Shown: positions 25,523-34,441 of the stretch, one piece after another | Numbering within the stretch: the stretch's first letter is position 1 | How the letters are laid out: every line of letters begins with the position of its first letter | Assembly: GCA_041908445.1 (NCBI GenBank) | Contig: JAYRFK010000134.1 | Location: forward strand, 1-64,000 | Reading direction: 5' to 3' | DNA from: JAEUJM01 sp041908445 | GTDB lineage: Bacteria > Actinomycetota > Acidimicrobiia > Acidimicrobiales > DATDAH01 | Length of the DNA: 64,000 nt | Notes under the pieces: model-generated | Told to the model about the DNA's origin: nothing | The model's database searches: none | What the model saw: only the letters and a program-made list of their open reading frames with translations | Program-made: the position numbers and the translations under genes

Positions 25523-27049
25523 GTGAGCGGGACCCTGGGCAGCACGACGGTCACCCTCGACGCCGGCGACGTCGTCGCCGACGTCGACCCCCGGGTGTTC
25601 GGTGGGTTCGTCGAGCACATGGGGCGCTGCGTCTACGAGGGCATCTACGACCCGACCAGCGCCCACGCTGACGAGCACGGCTGCCGCACCGACGTGCTCG
25701 ACGCGCTGGCCAAGCTCCGCTTCACCGCGGTCCGCTACCCGGGCGGCAACTTCGTGTCCGGCTACGACTGGCGGGACGGCATCGGCCCCAAGGCCCAGCG
25801 CCCCGAGCGCCTCGAGCGGGCGTGGCGGTGCACCGAGACCAACCAGTTCGGCACCGACGAGTTCCTGCCCCTCGCCGAGCGCATGGGCTGGACCCCGATG
25901 ATGGCGGTCAACCTCGGCACCGGCACCCCCGCCGACGCCCAGTCCCTCGTGTCCTACGTCAACGAGCCCGCCGGCACCGCCATGGGCGACTGGCGGGGGC
26001 GCAACGGGCGGACCGAGCCCTACGGCGTCGACCTCTGGTGCCTCGGCAACGAGATGGACGGCCCCTGGCAGCTCGGCCACACGAACGCGTCCGAGTACAC
26101 CCGCCGGGCGCGGGAGGCCGCGGCGGCGATGCGGGACGTCACCCCCGAGATGGAGGTCGTGGCCTGCGGCTCGTCCGACCCGGGCCTGCCCAGCCACCCC
26201 AAGTGGTCCATCACCGTGCTCGACGAGTTCGGCGACGGCCTCGACTACCTGAGCCTGCACCGCTACGCCCGCAACCTCGGCCGGCGCACCCGGGAGTTCC
26301 TGGGCTTCGGCCGCACCGTCGACGCCCAGATCGAGGAGGCCGCCGGCCTGTGCGCCGAGGCGCAACGCCGCCACGGCTACGAGCGCCCGACCCGGATCAG
26401 CTTCGACGAGTGGAACGTCTGGTACAAGACCGGCCACCAGACCCTGCTGCGCTGGGCGGTGCCATCGCGGTTCGGTGGCAAGGCGCCCCACCTGATCGAG
26501 GAGATCTACAACCTCGAGGACGCGTTGGTCGTCGCCCAGTTCCTGAACAGCTTCGTCCGCCACGCCGACGTGGTGCGCATCGCCAACCTGGCCCAGGCCG
26601 TCAACGTGATCGCCCCGCTGCTCACCAAGGGCGACGACCTGCTCGTGCAGTCGATCTTCCACGCCTTCCGGATGTTCAGCGACCGACGTGAGGGCGACGC
26701 GCTGCGGGTGGCCCCCACCGGCCCGAGCTACGAGACCCGCCGCTTCGGCACCGTGCCCGAGGTCGACCTCAGCGCCATCCTCGGCCCCGACGCCCTGCAC
26801 ATCTTCGCGGTCAACCGCAGCCGGGAGGCGGCGGCACCCCTGTCTGTCTCGCTGACCGGCATCACCCTCGCCGGCGGCGTCGACGCCGAGGTCCTCACCG
26901 GCCCGCACCCGCGGGCCCGCAACACGTGGGACGAGCCCCACGTCGTGGAGGCGGCGCCCTTCGCCCACGGCTCGGCGTCGGCGGCCACCGCCGAGCTCCG
27001 CCTCCCGCCCCTCTCGCTGGTGGCGGCCAGCTTCCCCCTCGCCCGGTGA
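25523..27049 (+). CDS. Alpha-L-arabinofuranosidase, glycoside hydrolase family 51
   Basis: 508 aa, the standard length for intracellular GH51. Acid/base Glu177 lies in LWCLGNEMDGPW and the nucleophile Glu296 in ISFDEWNVWY; GGFVEHMGRCVYEGIYDP near residue 28 and RYPGGNFVSGYDW near residue 71 are family hallmarks. The last 130 residues form the beta domain. It releases arabinofuranose from arabinoxylan-type oligosaccharides by retention. No signal peptide, so it acts on imported fragments. The leaderless TACGGT promoter sets the GTG. No arabinose genes are adjacent. Confidence 0.92.
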   Translation: MSGTLGSTTVTLDAGDVVADVDPRVFGGFVEHMGRCVYEGIYDPTSAHADEHGCRTDVLDALAKLRFTAVRYPGGNFVSGYDWRDGIGPKAQRPERLERAWRCTETNQFGTDEFLPLAERMGWTPMMAVNLGTGTPADAQSLVSYVNEPAGTAMGDWRGRNGRTEPYGVDLWCLGNEMDGPWQLGHTNASEYTRRAREAAAAMRDVTPEMEVVACGSSDPGLPSHPKWSITVLDEFGDGLDYLSLHRYARNLGRRTREFLGFGRTVDAQIEEAAGLCAEAQRRHGYERPTRISFDEWNVWYKTGHQTLLRWAVPSRFGGKAPHLIEEIYNLEDALVVAQFLNSFVRHADVVRIANLAQAVNVIAPLLTKGDDLLVQSIFHAFRMFSDRREGDALRVAPTGPSYETRRFGTVPEVDLSAILGPDALHIFAVNRSREAAAPLSVSLTGITLAGGVDAEVLTGPHPRARNTWDEPHVVEAAPFAHGSASAATAELRLPPLSLVAASFPLAR

Positions 27050-27065
27050 CCCGCCCGCCGCGGGC

Positions 27066-27566
27066 TCAGCGGCGGCGATCGGCGCCGACGGGCCAGCCGG
27101 GGACGAATCGCGGGGTGCGGGCGGCGTAGTCGTCGTAGCCGGGGTAGCGGGCCCGGAGACGGCCCTCCTCCCAGCGGGCCTTGGCCATGAACCAGGCCAC
27201 GAGACCGGCGGCGGCGAGGGCCGACCAGGGGTTGCCCGAGCGAGCGGCGGCGCCGACGATCAGCGCCATCACGCCCGTGTAGATGGGGTGGCGGACGAAC
27301 CGGTAGAGGCCGCCGACCTTCAGCTCGCCGTGGGGCACCGGCGTGGGCAGCGCGGTGAGCGAGCGGCCCAGGTTCACCAGGCCGACCACCAGGATCAGCG
27401 TCCCGACCCACTCGAGGGCCGTCGCCACCGTGTCGGCCGCCGGCGAGAGCACCCAGGCGTCGTCCGCGGGCAGGAGCAGCACGGCGAGGATCAGCGCCCC
27501 CTGCACGAGGACGAACGCCCACGCGATCACCGTTTCCCGCGGCGACTCCCCACCCAGCAGGCCCAC
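27066..27566 (-). CDS. Isoprenylcysteine carboxyl methyltransferase-like membrane protein
   Basis: 166 aa with about four transmembrane helices. The C-terminal half has the ICMT/PEMT motif GLYRFVRHPIYTG near residue 95 and EEGRLRARYPGYDDYAARTPRFVP near the end, matching the phospholipid methyltransferase-like family. These proteins use SAM to methylate lipids or small molecules in the membrane. Several GTG codons could start it (27566, 27584, 27605). I prefer 27566, since GAGACT lies six bases upstream and the hydrophobic domain starts soon after, but this is weak. Convergent with the GH51 gene and divergent from recC. Confidence 0.7.
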   Translation of the reverse strand: MGLLGGESPRETVIAWAFVLVQGALILAVLLLPADDAWVLSPAADTVATALEWVGTLILVVGLVNLGRSLTALPTPVPHGELKVGGLYRFVRHPIYTGVMALIVGAAARSGNPWSALAAAGLVAWFMAKARWEEGRLRARYPGYDDYAARTPRFVPGWPVGADRRR

Positions 27567-27637
27567 GCCACCAGTCTCGCCCACCCGCGCGGCGCCCCGA
27601 TCCACCCCGCCCCGCCGTGAGCGTCACAGCGGTGGCG

Positions 27638-27643
27638 TACCGT
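27638..27643 (+). promoter_or_regulatory. -10 hexamer TACCGT upstream of recC
   Basis: TACCGT is followed by eight bases and the ATG of a 12-codon mini-ORF, or by five bases and an in-frame GTG. Transcription should begin at about 27650, 35-37 bases before recC. Confidence 0.45.
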
Positions 27644-27651
27644 CCCGGGTG

Positions 27652-27690
27652 ATGCCCGCTGCGACCCCCGGACCGGTGACCGGACGATGA
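27652..27690 (+). CDS. Candidate 12-codon leader peptide coupled to recC
   Basis: The frame encodes MPAATPGPVTGR and stops at TGA 27688-27690, overlapping the recC ATG (27687) as ATGA. recC itself has no Shine-Dalgarno. A leaderless mini-ORF that hands ribosomes to recC is therefore plausible. It could also be chance. Confidence 0.3.
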   Translation: MPAATPGPVTGR

Positions 27691-30600
27691 CGCTCGTCCT
27701 GCACCGGGCGGAGCGCGCCGACGTGCTGGCCGAGGTCCTCGCCGGCGAGCTGGCGGTCCCGCCGGCCGACCCCTTCACCCGCGAGGTCGTCGCGGTCCAC
27801 TCCCGGGGCGTCGAGCGGTGGTTGGCCCACCGCCTGTCCGCCCACCTCGGCACCAGCCCCGGTCGGGCCGATGGCGTGTGCGCCCACCTCGACTTCCCGT
27901 TCCCCGGCCGCCTCGTCCAGACCGCGCTGGCCACCGTCACCGGCGTCGACCCCGAGACCGACCCGTGGCGCCCCGAGCGCCTGGCCTGGCCCCTGCTCGA
28001 CGTGGTCGACGCCTGCCTCGACGAGGACTGGCTCTTCGTCCTCGCCGGCCACCTCGGTGCCGCCGACGACGACCAGGCCCGTCGCGACCGCCGCTTCGCC
28101 GCCATCCGGCACCTGGCCGACCTCTACGACCGCTACGCCGTGCACCGGCCGGCCATGGTGCTCGCCTGGCACGAGGGGCGCGACGAGGACGGCGACGGGC
28201 GGCCGCTCGACCACCACCTGGCCTGGCAGGCCGAGCTCTGGCGGCGCCTGCGGGCCGAGGTGGGCACGCCCAGCCCGGCCGAGCGCACCGCCGCCGGCTG
28301 CACCGCCCTCGTCGCCGACCCGTCCCTCGTCGACCTGCCCGAGCGCCTCTTCCTCTTCGGCCTCACCCGCCTGCCCGCCAGCTACCTCGACGTGCTCGAG
28401 GCCCTCGCCGTCCACCGCAACGTCCACGTCCTCGCGCTGCACCCGTCGCCGGCGAGCTGGGGCACCGAGGACCAGCTCGCCCTGCAGCACCCCCTGCTGC
28501 GGGCGTGGGGTCGGGACTCGCACGAGATGGGCGTCGTGCTGCGCCGGCGCCTGGCCGAGGCGCCCCACGCCGCCACCGAGGACCGCCACCACCCCCTCCC
28601 GACGGCCGACGAGGCCGACGGGCCCTCGCTGCTGCACCGCCTCCAGGCCGCCATCCGCGCCGACGAGGCCCCGCCCACCGACCCCGCCGAGCGGGTGGTG
28701 CTCGACGCCGGTGACCGCTCCATCCAGGTCCACGCCTGCCACGGCCGGGCCCGCCAGGCCGAGGTGCTGCGCGACGCGATCACCCACCTCTTCGCCGAGG
28801 ACCCCACCCTCGAGCCCCGCGACGTCGTGGTCATGTGCCCCGGCATCGACGAGCTCGCGCCGCTCCTGCGGGCGGCCTTCGACGACGCCCCCGACCACCC
28901 GCGGGCCATCCCCCACCGCCTGGCCGACCGCTCGCTGCGCCAGACCAACCCCGTGCTCGGGGCGGTGGCCGACCTGCTCGCCCTGGTCGACGCCCGCCTC
29001 ACCGCCACCCAGGTGCTGGCCTTCGCCGCCCTCCCCCCGGTGCGCCAGCGCTTCGGCTTCGACGAGGACGACCTCGGTCGCCTGGCCGAGTGGGTCGAGC
29101 AGACGGGCACCCGCTGGGGCCTCGACGGCGACCACCGGGCGCCCTACGACCTCGCCGCGGTCCGCACGGGCACGTGGGCGGCCGGCCTCCAGCGGGTACT
29201 GCTCGGGGTGGCCATGACCGAGGACCACCTGCGCCTCGTCGGCGGCGTGCTGCCCCTCGACGACGTCGACTCCGGCGACATCGACCTGGCCGGCCGCTTC
29301 GCCGAGCTGGTCGGCCGCCTCGGCGACGCGGTGCACTCGCTCGTCGACCCCCGGCCCGTGGGCGAGTGGGTCGCCGCGCTCGACCTAGCCGCGGACCGGC
29401 TGCTCGCCACGAGCTGGGACGACGCCTGGCAGCGCAGCCAGCTCGACCAGCTCCTCCAGGAGGTCGTGCACGAGGCCGGCGCCGGTGCCGATGACCAGGA
29501 GGCCACCAGCGACACGCCGCTCCGCCTGGCCGAGCTGCGCGACCTGCTGGCCGACCGCCTGAAGGGCCGCCCCAGCCGGGCCGCCTTCCGCACCGGCGAG
29601 ATGACCATGTGCACGCTCGTCCCCATGCGGTCGGTGCCCCACCGGGTCGTCTGCCTCGTCGGCCTCGACGACGGCGCCTTCCCCCGTGGCGGCAGCCCCG
29701 ACGGTGACGACCTGCTCGTCGCCGCCCGCCACCCCGGCGACCACGACCGCCGGGCCGAGGACCGCCAGCTCCTGCTCGACGCCGTCCTCGCCGCCGGCGA
29801 CCACCTCGTCGTCACCTACGACGGCCACGACCCCCGCACCAACGAGCCCCTGCCGCCGGCGGTGCCCGTGAACGAGCTGCTCGACGTGCTCGACGACGTG
29901 GCCGTGACCGAGGCGGGCGACCTCGCCCGCGAGCACGTCGTCCGCCACCACCCGCTGCAGCCCGCCGACCGCCGCAGCTTCGAGCCCGGCGCCCTGGGCA
30001 CCCCCGACCCCTGGAGCTTCGACGACCGCCTGCTCGCCGGTGCCGAGGCTGCCGCCCGGCCGCCGGCGCCGCCCGCGCCCTTCCTCGACCCCGACACCCC
30101 GTTGCCGCCGGTGGTGGACGAGGGCATCGTCGAGCTCGAGGCCCTCGTCGCCGCCATCGACCACCCGGCCAAGGCCTTCCTGCGCCAGCGCCTCGGCCTC
30201 GGCCTCTACGACGACGACGAGCGCCTGGCCGACGCCCTCGCCCTCGAGTTCGACGGCCTCGGCAAGTGGCAGGTCGGCCAGCGCCTGCTCGACGCCCTCC
30301 TCACCGGCGCCGACCCCGACGTCATCTGCGCGGCCGAGCGGGCCCGTGGCCAGCTGCCGCCCGGCCTGCTCGGCGAGCGGGTGCTGGGCGACGCCCGGGA
30401 GAAGGCCGAGCGCCTCGCCGCCAGCGCGCGGGAGATCGCCGACGGTCGCCCCGCCTCCGTCGAGGTCGACGTCGTGCTGCCCGACGGCCGCCACCTCGTC
30501 GGCACCGTGGCCGACGTGTTCGCCGGCGCCTCGACGATCCGGCCGGTCACGTTCTCCTCGATGTCGGCCAAGCGCCAGCTCGCCACCTGGGTCCGCCATC

Positions 30601-31019
30601 TCGCGGCCAGCGCCGCCACTGACGGCGGGCTCACCTCGGTGCTCGTCGCCCGGTGGGGCGGCAAGTCCCGCCGGTTCGGGCTCCCCCCGATGGCCGCCGA
30701 CGAGGCGGTCGGCCACCTCGCCGCGCTCGTCACCCTGCGGGACGAGATCCTCTGTGGCCCCGTGCCGCTCTACTCGAAGACCTCCCACGCCTGGATCACG
30801 AAGCAGCGCGAGGGCGACGAGGACCCGGCCGCCGCCGCGGCCAAGGAGTGGGAGGGCGACTTCAACCGGCCCGGCGAGGCCCAGGACGCCGAGCACGTGC
30901 TCGTGCACGGCGGCGTCCGGCCCTTCGACGAGGTCATCGCCGACCCCCGCTTCACCGCCCTCGCCCGCGAAGTGTGGACGCCCGCCCTGGACGCGCACCG
31001 CCAGTGGGCCTCGTCGTGA
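27687..31019 (+). CDS. recC: Exodeoxyribonuclease V subunit gamma, RecC
   Basis: 1110 aa, close to E. coli RecC (1122). The N-terminal helicase-like fold without active ATPase motifs is recognisable: VVAVHSRGVERWLAHRLSAH near residue 33, HACHGRARQAEVLRDAI near residue 350, PGIDELAPLLRAAF and the GDDLLVAARHPGDHDRRAEDRQLLLDA block. RecC holds the complex together and recognises Chi during double-strand break repair. It is the first gene of recC-recB-recD with 4-base overlaps. The ATG lacks a Shine-Dalgarno and overlaps a possible leader peptide. No LexA box was found in front of it. Confidence 0.92.
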   Translation: MTLVLHRAERADVLAEVLAGELAVPPADPFTREVVAVHSRGVERWLAHRLSAHLGTSPGRADGVCAHLDFPFPGRLVQTALATVTGVDPETDPWRPERLAWPLLDVVDACLDEDWLFVLAGHLGAADDDQARRDRRFAAIRHLADLYDRYAVHRPAMVLAWHEGRDEDGDGRPLDHHLAWQAELWRRLRAEVGTPSPAERTAAGCTALVADPSLVDLPERLFLFGLTRLPASYLDVLEALAVHRNVHVLALHPSPASWGTEDQLALQHPLLRAWGRDSHEMGVVLRRRLAEAPHAATEDRHHPLPTADEADGPSLLHRLQAAIRADEAPPTDPAERVVLDAGDRSIQVHACHGRARQAEVLRDAITHLFAEDPTLEPRDVVVMCPGIDELAPLLRAAFDDAPDHPRAIPHRLADRSLRQTNPVLGAVADLLALVDARLTATQVLAFAALPPVRQRFGFDEDDLGRLAEWVEQTGTRWGLDGDHRAPYDLAAVRTGTWAAGLQRVLLGVAMTEDHLRLVGGVLPLDDVDSGDIDLAGRFAELVGRLGDAVHSLVDPRPVGEWVAALDLAADRLLATSWDDAWQRSQLDQLLQEVVHEAGAGADDQEATSDTPLRLAELRDLLADRLKGRPSRAAFRTGEMTMCTLVPMRSVPHRVVCLVGLDDGAFPRGGSPDGDDLLVAARHPGDHDRRAEDRQLLLDAVLAAGDHLVVTYDGHDPRTNEPLPPAVPVNELLDVLDDVAVTEAGDLAREHVVRHHPLQPADRRSFEPGALGTPDPWSFDDRLLAGAEAAARPPAPPAPFLDPDTPLPPVVDEGIVELEALVAAIDHPAKAFLRQRLGLGLYDDDERLADALALEFDGLGKWQVGQRLLDALLTGADPDVICAAERARGQLPPGLLGERVLGDAREKAERLAASAREIADGRPASVEVDVVLPDGRHLVGTVADVFAGASTIRPVTFSSMSAKRQLATWVRHLAASAATDGGLTSVLVARWGGKSRRFGLPPMAADEAVGHLAALVTLRDEILCGPVPLYSKTSHAWITKQREGDEDPAAAAAKEWEGDFNRPGEAQDAEHVLVHGGVRPFDEVIADPRFTALAREVWTPALDAHRQWASS

Positions 31020-34000
31020 CGGCCACCGACGCCACGCCGGGCGCCGAGCCCATGGCCGAGTTCGACCCGACCGTGCCCGTGGCCGAGGGCATCACCGTCC
31101 TCGAGGCCAGCGCCGGCACGGGCAAGACCCACGCGGTCTCGTCGCTCGTCGTCCGCGAGGTGGCCGAGGGCCGTCCCCTCGACGAGCTGCTCGTCGTCAC
31201 CTTCACCCGCAAGGCCACCGGCGAGCTGCGCGAGCGCGTATGGCAGCGGCTCACGGAGGCGGCCGACGCGCTGGCGCCGGGCGCCGACGAGCAGGCGGAT
31301 CCGCTGCTCGCCCACCTGCGCCGCGGCACCGAGGAGGAGCGCGCCGCCCGCCGGCGCCACCTGCGCGTCGCCCTGTCGGACTTCGACGCCGCCACCATCG
31401 CCACCACCCACGGCTTCTGCCAGCAGGTGCTCGCCAGCCTCGGCACCGCCGGCGACGCCGAGCGCGACGTCGAGCTCGTGGAGGACGTCCGCGACCTCGT
31501 CGACGACGCCGTCCGCGACCTCTACGTGCGGCGCGTGCTCGCCGGCGACGAGATCCACTTCGAGCCCGGCACCGCGGCCGCCATCGCGAGGGCGGTCGTC
31601 CAGCACCCCGACTGCGCCATCGCCCCCGTGGACGACCACCCGGTCGACCGCCAGCGCCGGGCCTTCGCCCGCGCCGTCCGCAACCGGATCGTCGACCAGA
31701 AGCGCAAGGGCCGCCTCCTCACCTACGACGACCTGCTCGACCGCCTCGACGCCAGCCTGGCCGAGGGCCGCCGGGGCGACATCGTGGCCGAGCGCCTGCG
31801 GGCACGGTTCTCGATGGCGGTGGTCGACGAGTTCCAGGACACCGACACGATCCAGTGGCGCATCCTGCACCGGGCCTTCGGGCAGGCGCCCTGCCGGCTC
31901 GTGCTGGTGGGCGACCCCAAGCAGGCGATCTACGCCTTCCGCGGCGGTGACGTGCACGCCTACCTCGAGGCCACCCGCAGCGCCGACCACCAGTGCGGGC
32001 TGTCCACGAGCTGGCGGGCCGACCAGCCCCTGCTGACCGCGCTCGACGCGGTCTTCGCCGGCGCCCAGCTCGGCGACGAGGCCATCCGCCACCGGTCCGT
32101 GCGGGCCCGCCCCGGCGCCGACGGCGCGGGCATCGACGGTCCCGCCGCGGGGCCGCCCCTGCTGGTGAAGGTGGCCCGCAACGACTCGGGGCGGTTCGCC
32201 CTCACCAAGAAGACCCGCGTCGCGACCAAGGCGTCGGTGCGCCGCTTCCTCGCCGAGGACCTCGCCGCCGAGGCGGTGGGCCTCCTCAACAGCGGGAGCA
32301 CGCTCGACGGTCGGCCCCTCGGGCCCGGCGACCTGGCCGTGCTCACCCGAACCCACCACGAGGCGACCGTCGCCCGGGACGCCCTCCACGCCGTCGGCGT
32401 GCCCGCCGTCGTCCACGGCGCCGGCAGCGTGTGGCGCACCGACGCCGCCCGCCACTGGGGCGACCTCCTCGACGCCCTCGAGCAGCCCGCACGCACCCTC
32501 CGCGTCCGCACCGTCGCCATCGGCCCGTTCGTGGGCTGGGACGCGGCGCGCCTCGCCGCCGCCACCGACGCCGACTGGGAGGACCTCGACGCCCTCCTGC
32601 ACGACTGGGCCGCCACCGCCCGCACCCACACCGTCGCCGGCGTGCTGCGGCGGGTCGAGGAGGGCACCGACCTCAGCGCCCGTCTGCTCGGCACCGTCGG
32701 CGGCGACCGCCTGCTGAGCGACCTGCGCCACCTGGCCGAGCTGCTCCACGCCCGGCAGGCGTCGCACCCCTCGTCGCTGGCCACGCTGTCGGGCTGGGTC
32801 GCCGAACAGCGGGCCGCCGCGGCCGACCCGGGCGCGGAGTCCGGTGCCGAGGCCGCCCGACGGCGACTGGAGACCGACGCGGCGGCGGTGGCGGTCCACA
32901 CCATCCACAGCGCCAAGGGCCTCGAGTTCCCCGTCGTGCTCCTGCCCTCACTGTGGGACGCCCGGCGCCAGGACGACGCCGACATCGCCACGTTCCACGA
33001 CACCGACGGCACCCGCGCCCTCAGCGTCGGCGGCGGCGGCGACCTGCGGCACTGGCAGCTCGACCGGGCCGACGCCGAGCAGGACCAGGAGGAGCTGCGG
33101 CTCCTCTACGTGGCCCTCACGCGGGCGCGCCACCGGGTGATCGCGTGGTGGGCCACCGCCTCCGACAGCGACCGGTCGCCGCTGGCCCGCGTGCTGCTGG
33201 CCACCGACCCGGCGACCGGTGCGGTGGCGCGGCGGCTCGAGCGCACCCCGACCGAGGACGAGATCCAGATCGAGCTCGCCACGAGGCTCCTCCCCGCCGT
33301 CGAGGCCGTCGGGTGGACCGGCGAGCGCTACGCACCACCGACCGCCGACGCCACCCCGCTGTCGGTGGCCCGCTTCGACCGCACCTTCGACCACCGCTGG
33401 GTGCGCACCTCCTACAGCGGCCTGACCCGGGTCGCCCACGAGACGGGGCCCCACGTGGAGGTCGACCTCGGCACCGATCCCGGCGGTGAGGGCACGAGCG
33501 CCGCGGCCGGCGACGCCGAGCGGGAGGAGGTCGCCAAGGTCGACGAGCCCGCACTCGAGCCGGGCGGCGCCGGCGCCGACCCCGGCTCGGACGGCGCCCT
33601 GCCCCTCCCCCTCACCGACGTCCCCGGCGGCGCCCGCGTCGGCACCCTCGTGCACGAGGTGCTCGAGCGGGTCGACTTCGCCGCCGCCGACCTCGACGCC
33701 GAGCTGGCCGCAGCGGCCGAGGTCGCCAGTGCCTCCCGGCTGGTCGAGGGCCACGAGGACGTGCTGGTCGCCGGGGTGGCCCTCGCCCTGCAGACCCCGT
33801 GGGGCCCTGCGTGGGACGACGTCCGCCTGTGCGACCTGACCCACCGCGACCGCCTCGACGAGCTCGCCTTCGACCTGCCCCTCGCCGGCGGCGACCGCCC
33901 GCACGACCGCCTCGTCACCATGGCCGGCATCGCCGACGTCTTCGCCGGCCTGCCCGCCGACGACCCCCTCGCCGGCTACCACGAGCGCCTGCGCGACCCC

Positions 34001-34441
34001 CTGCTCACCGCCGAGGTGCGGGGCTTCCTGTCCGGCTCGATCGACCTCGTGGCCCGCCTCGGCGGTGGTCGGGGTGCTGGGGCCGACGGCGACGCCCGCC
34101 ACGTCGTCGTCGACTACAAGACCAACCACCTCGTCCCCCACGGCGAGGTCGGGTCCACCGCGCACTACCGGCCCGAGGCCCTCGCCGCCGCCATGCAGGA
34201 CGCCCACTACCCGCTGCAGGCGGCGCTCTACGCCGTGGCCCTGCACCGGTTCCTGCGGTGGCGCCTCGCCGCCTACGCCCCCGCCCGCCACCTCGGCGGC
34301 GTCGCCTACCTGTTCCTGCGGGGCATGGTCGGCCCCGACACCCCGCTCGTCGACGGTGGCCCCTGCGGCGTGTTCACCTGGCAGCCGCCGCCGACCTTCG
34401 TGACCGACCTCTCCGACCTCCTCGACCGGGGCGCCCCATGA
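31016..34441 (+). CDS. recB: Exodeoxyribonuclease V subunit beta, RecB (UvrD helicase plus nuclease)
   Basis: 1141 aa. Walker A is ASAGTGKTHA (residues 31-40); motif Ia TFTRKATGELRERV, motif II DEFQDTDTIQW (near 270), HSAKGLEFPVVL (near 630) and VALTRARHRVIAWW (near 700) define an SF1A 3'-5' helicase. The C-terminal RecB nuclease domain begins at GTLVHEVLERVDF and has the metal-binding VVVDYKTNHLV near 1035. The acidic linker around 820-860 is typical. GTG start overlaps the recC stop (GTGA). Works with RecC and RecD to unwind and degrade DNA ends and load RecA. Confidence 0.94.
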   Translation: MTATDATPGAEPMAEFDPTVPVAEGITVLEASAGTGKTHAVSSLVVREVAEGRPLDELLVVTFTRKATGELRERVWQRLTEAADALAPGADEQADPLLAHLRRGTEEERAARRRHLRVALSDFDAATIATTHGFCQQVLASLGTAGDAERDVELVEDVRDLVDDAVRDLYVRRVLAGDEIHFEPGTAAAIARAVVQHPDCAIAPVDDHPVDRQRRAFARAVRNRIVDQKRKGRLLTYDDLLDRLDASLAEGRRGDIVAERLRARFSMAVVDEFQDTDTIQWRILHRAFGQAPCRLVLVGDPKQAIYAFRGGDVHAYLEATRSADHQCGLSTSWRADQPLLTALDAVFAGAQLGDEAIRHRSVRARPGADGAGIDGPAAGPPLLVKVARNDSGRFALTKKTRVATKASVRRFLAEDLAAEAVGLLNSGSTLDGRPLGPGDLAVLTRTHHEATVARDALHAVGVPAVVHGAGSVWRTDAARHWGDLLDALEQPARTLRVRTVAIGPFVGWDAARLAAATDADWEDLDALLHDWAATARTHTVAGVLRRVEEGTDLSARLLGTVGGDRLLSDLRHLAELLHARQASHPSSLATLSGWVAEQRAAAADPGAESGAEAARRRLETDAAAVAVHTIHSAKGLEFPVVLLPSLWDARRQDDADIATFHDTDGTRALSVGGGGDLRHWQLDRADAEQDQEELRLLYVALTRARHRVIAWWATASDSDRSPLARVLLATDPATGAVARRLERTPTEDEIQIELATRLLPAVEAVGWTGERYAPPTADATPLSVARFDRTFDHRWVRTSYSGLTRVAHETGPHVEVDLGTDPGGEGTSAAAGDAEREEVAKVDEPALEPGGAGADPGSDGALPLPLTDVPGGARVGTLVHEVLERVDFAAADLDAELAAAAEVASASRLVEGHEDVLVAGVALALQTPWGPAWDDVRLCDLTHRDRLDELAFDLPLAGGDRPHDRLVTMAGIADVFAGLPADDPLAGYHERLRDPLLTAEVRGFLSGSIDLVARLGGGRGAGADGDARHVVVDYKTNHLVPHGEVGSTAHYRPEALAAAMQDAHYPLQAALYAVALHRFLRWRLAAYAPARHLGGVAYLFLRGMVGPDTPLVDGGPCGVFTWQPPPTFVTDLSDLLDRGAP

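Noticed and set aside
27624..29336. 570-codon open frame antisense to recC
   Set aside because: Same GC-driven shadow; composition dominated by Gly, Val, Glu and Arg, and no domain seen.
30770..32908. Very long open frame (over 700 codons) antisense to recB
   Set aside because: High GC removes stop codons in antisense frames. Its translation is Gly/Val/Arg/Ala-rich with no motif, while the plus strand gives a full RecB.
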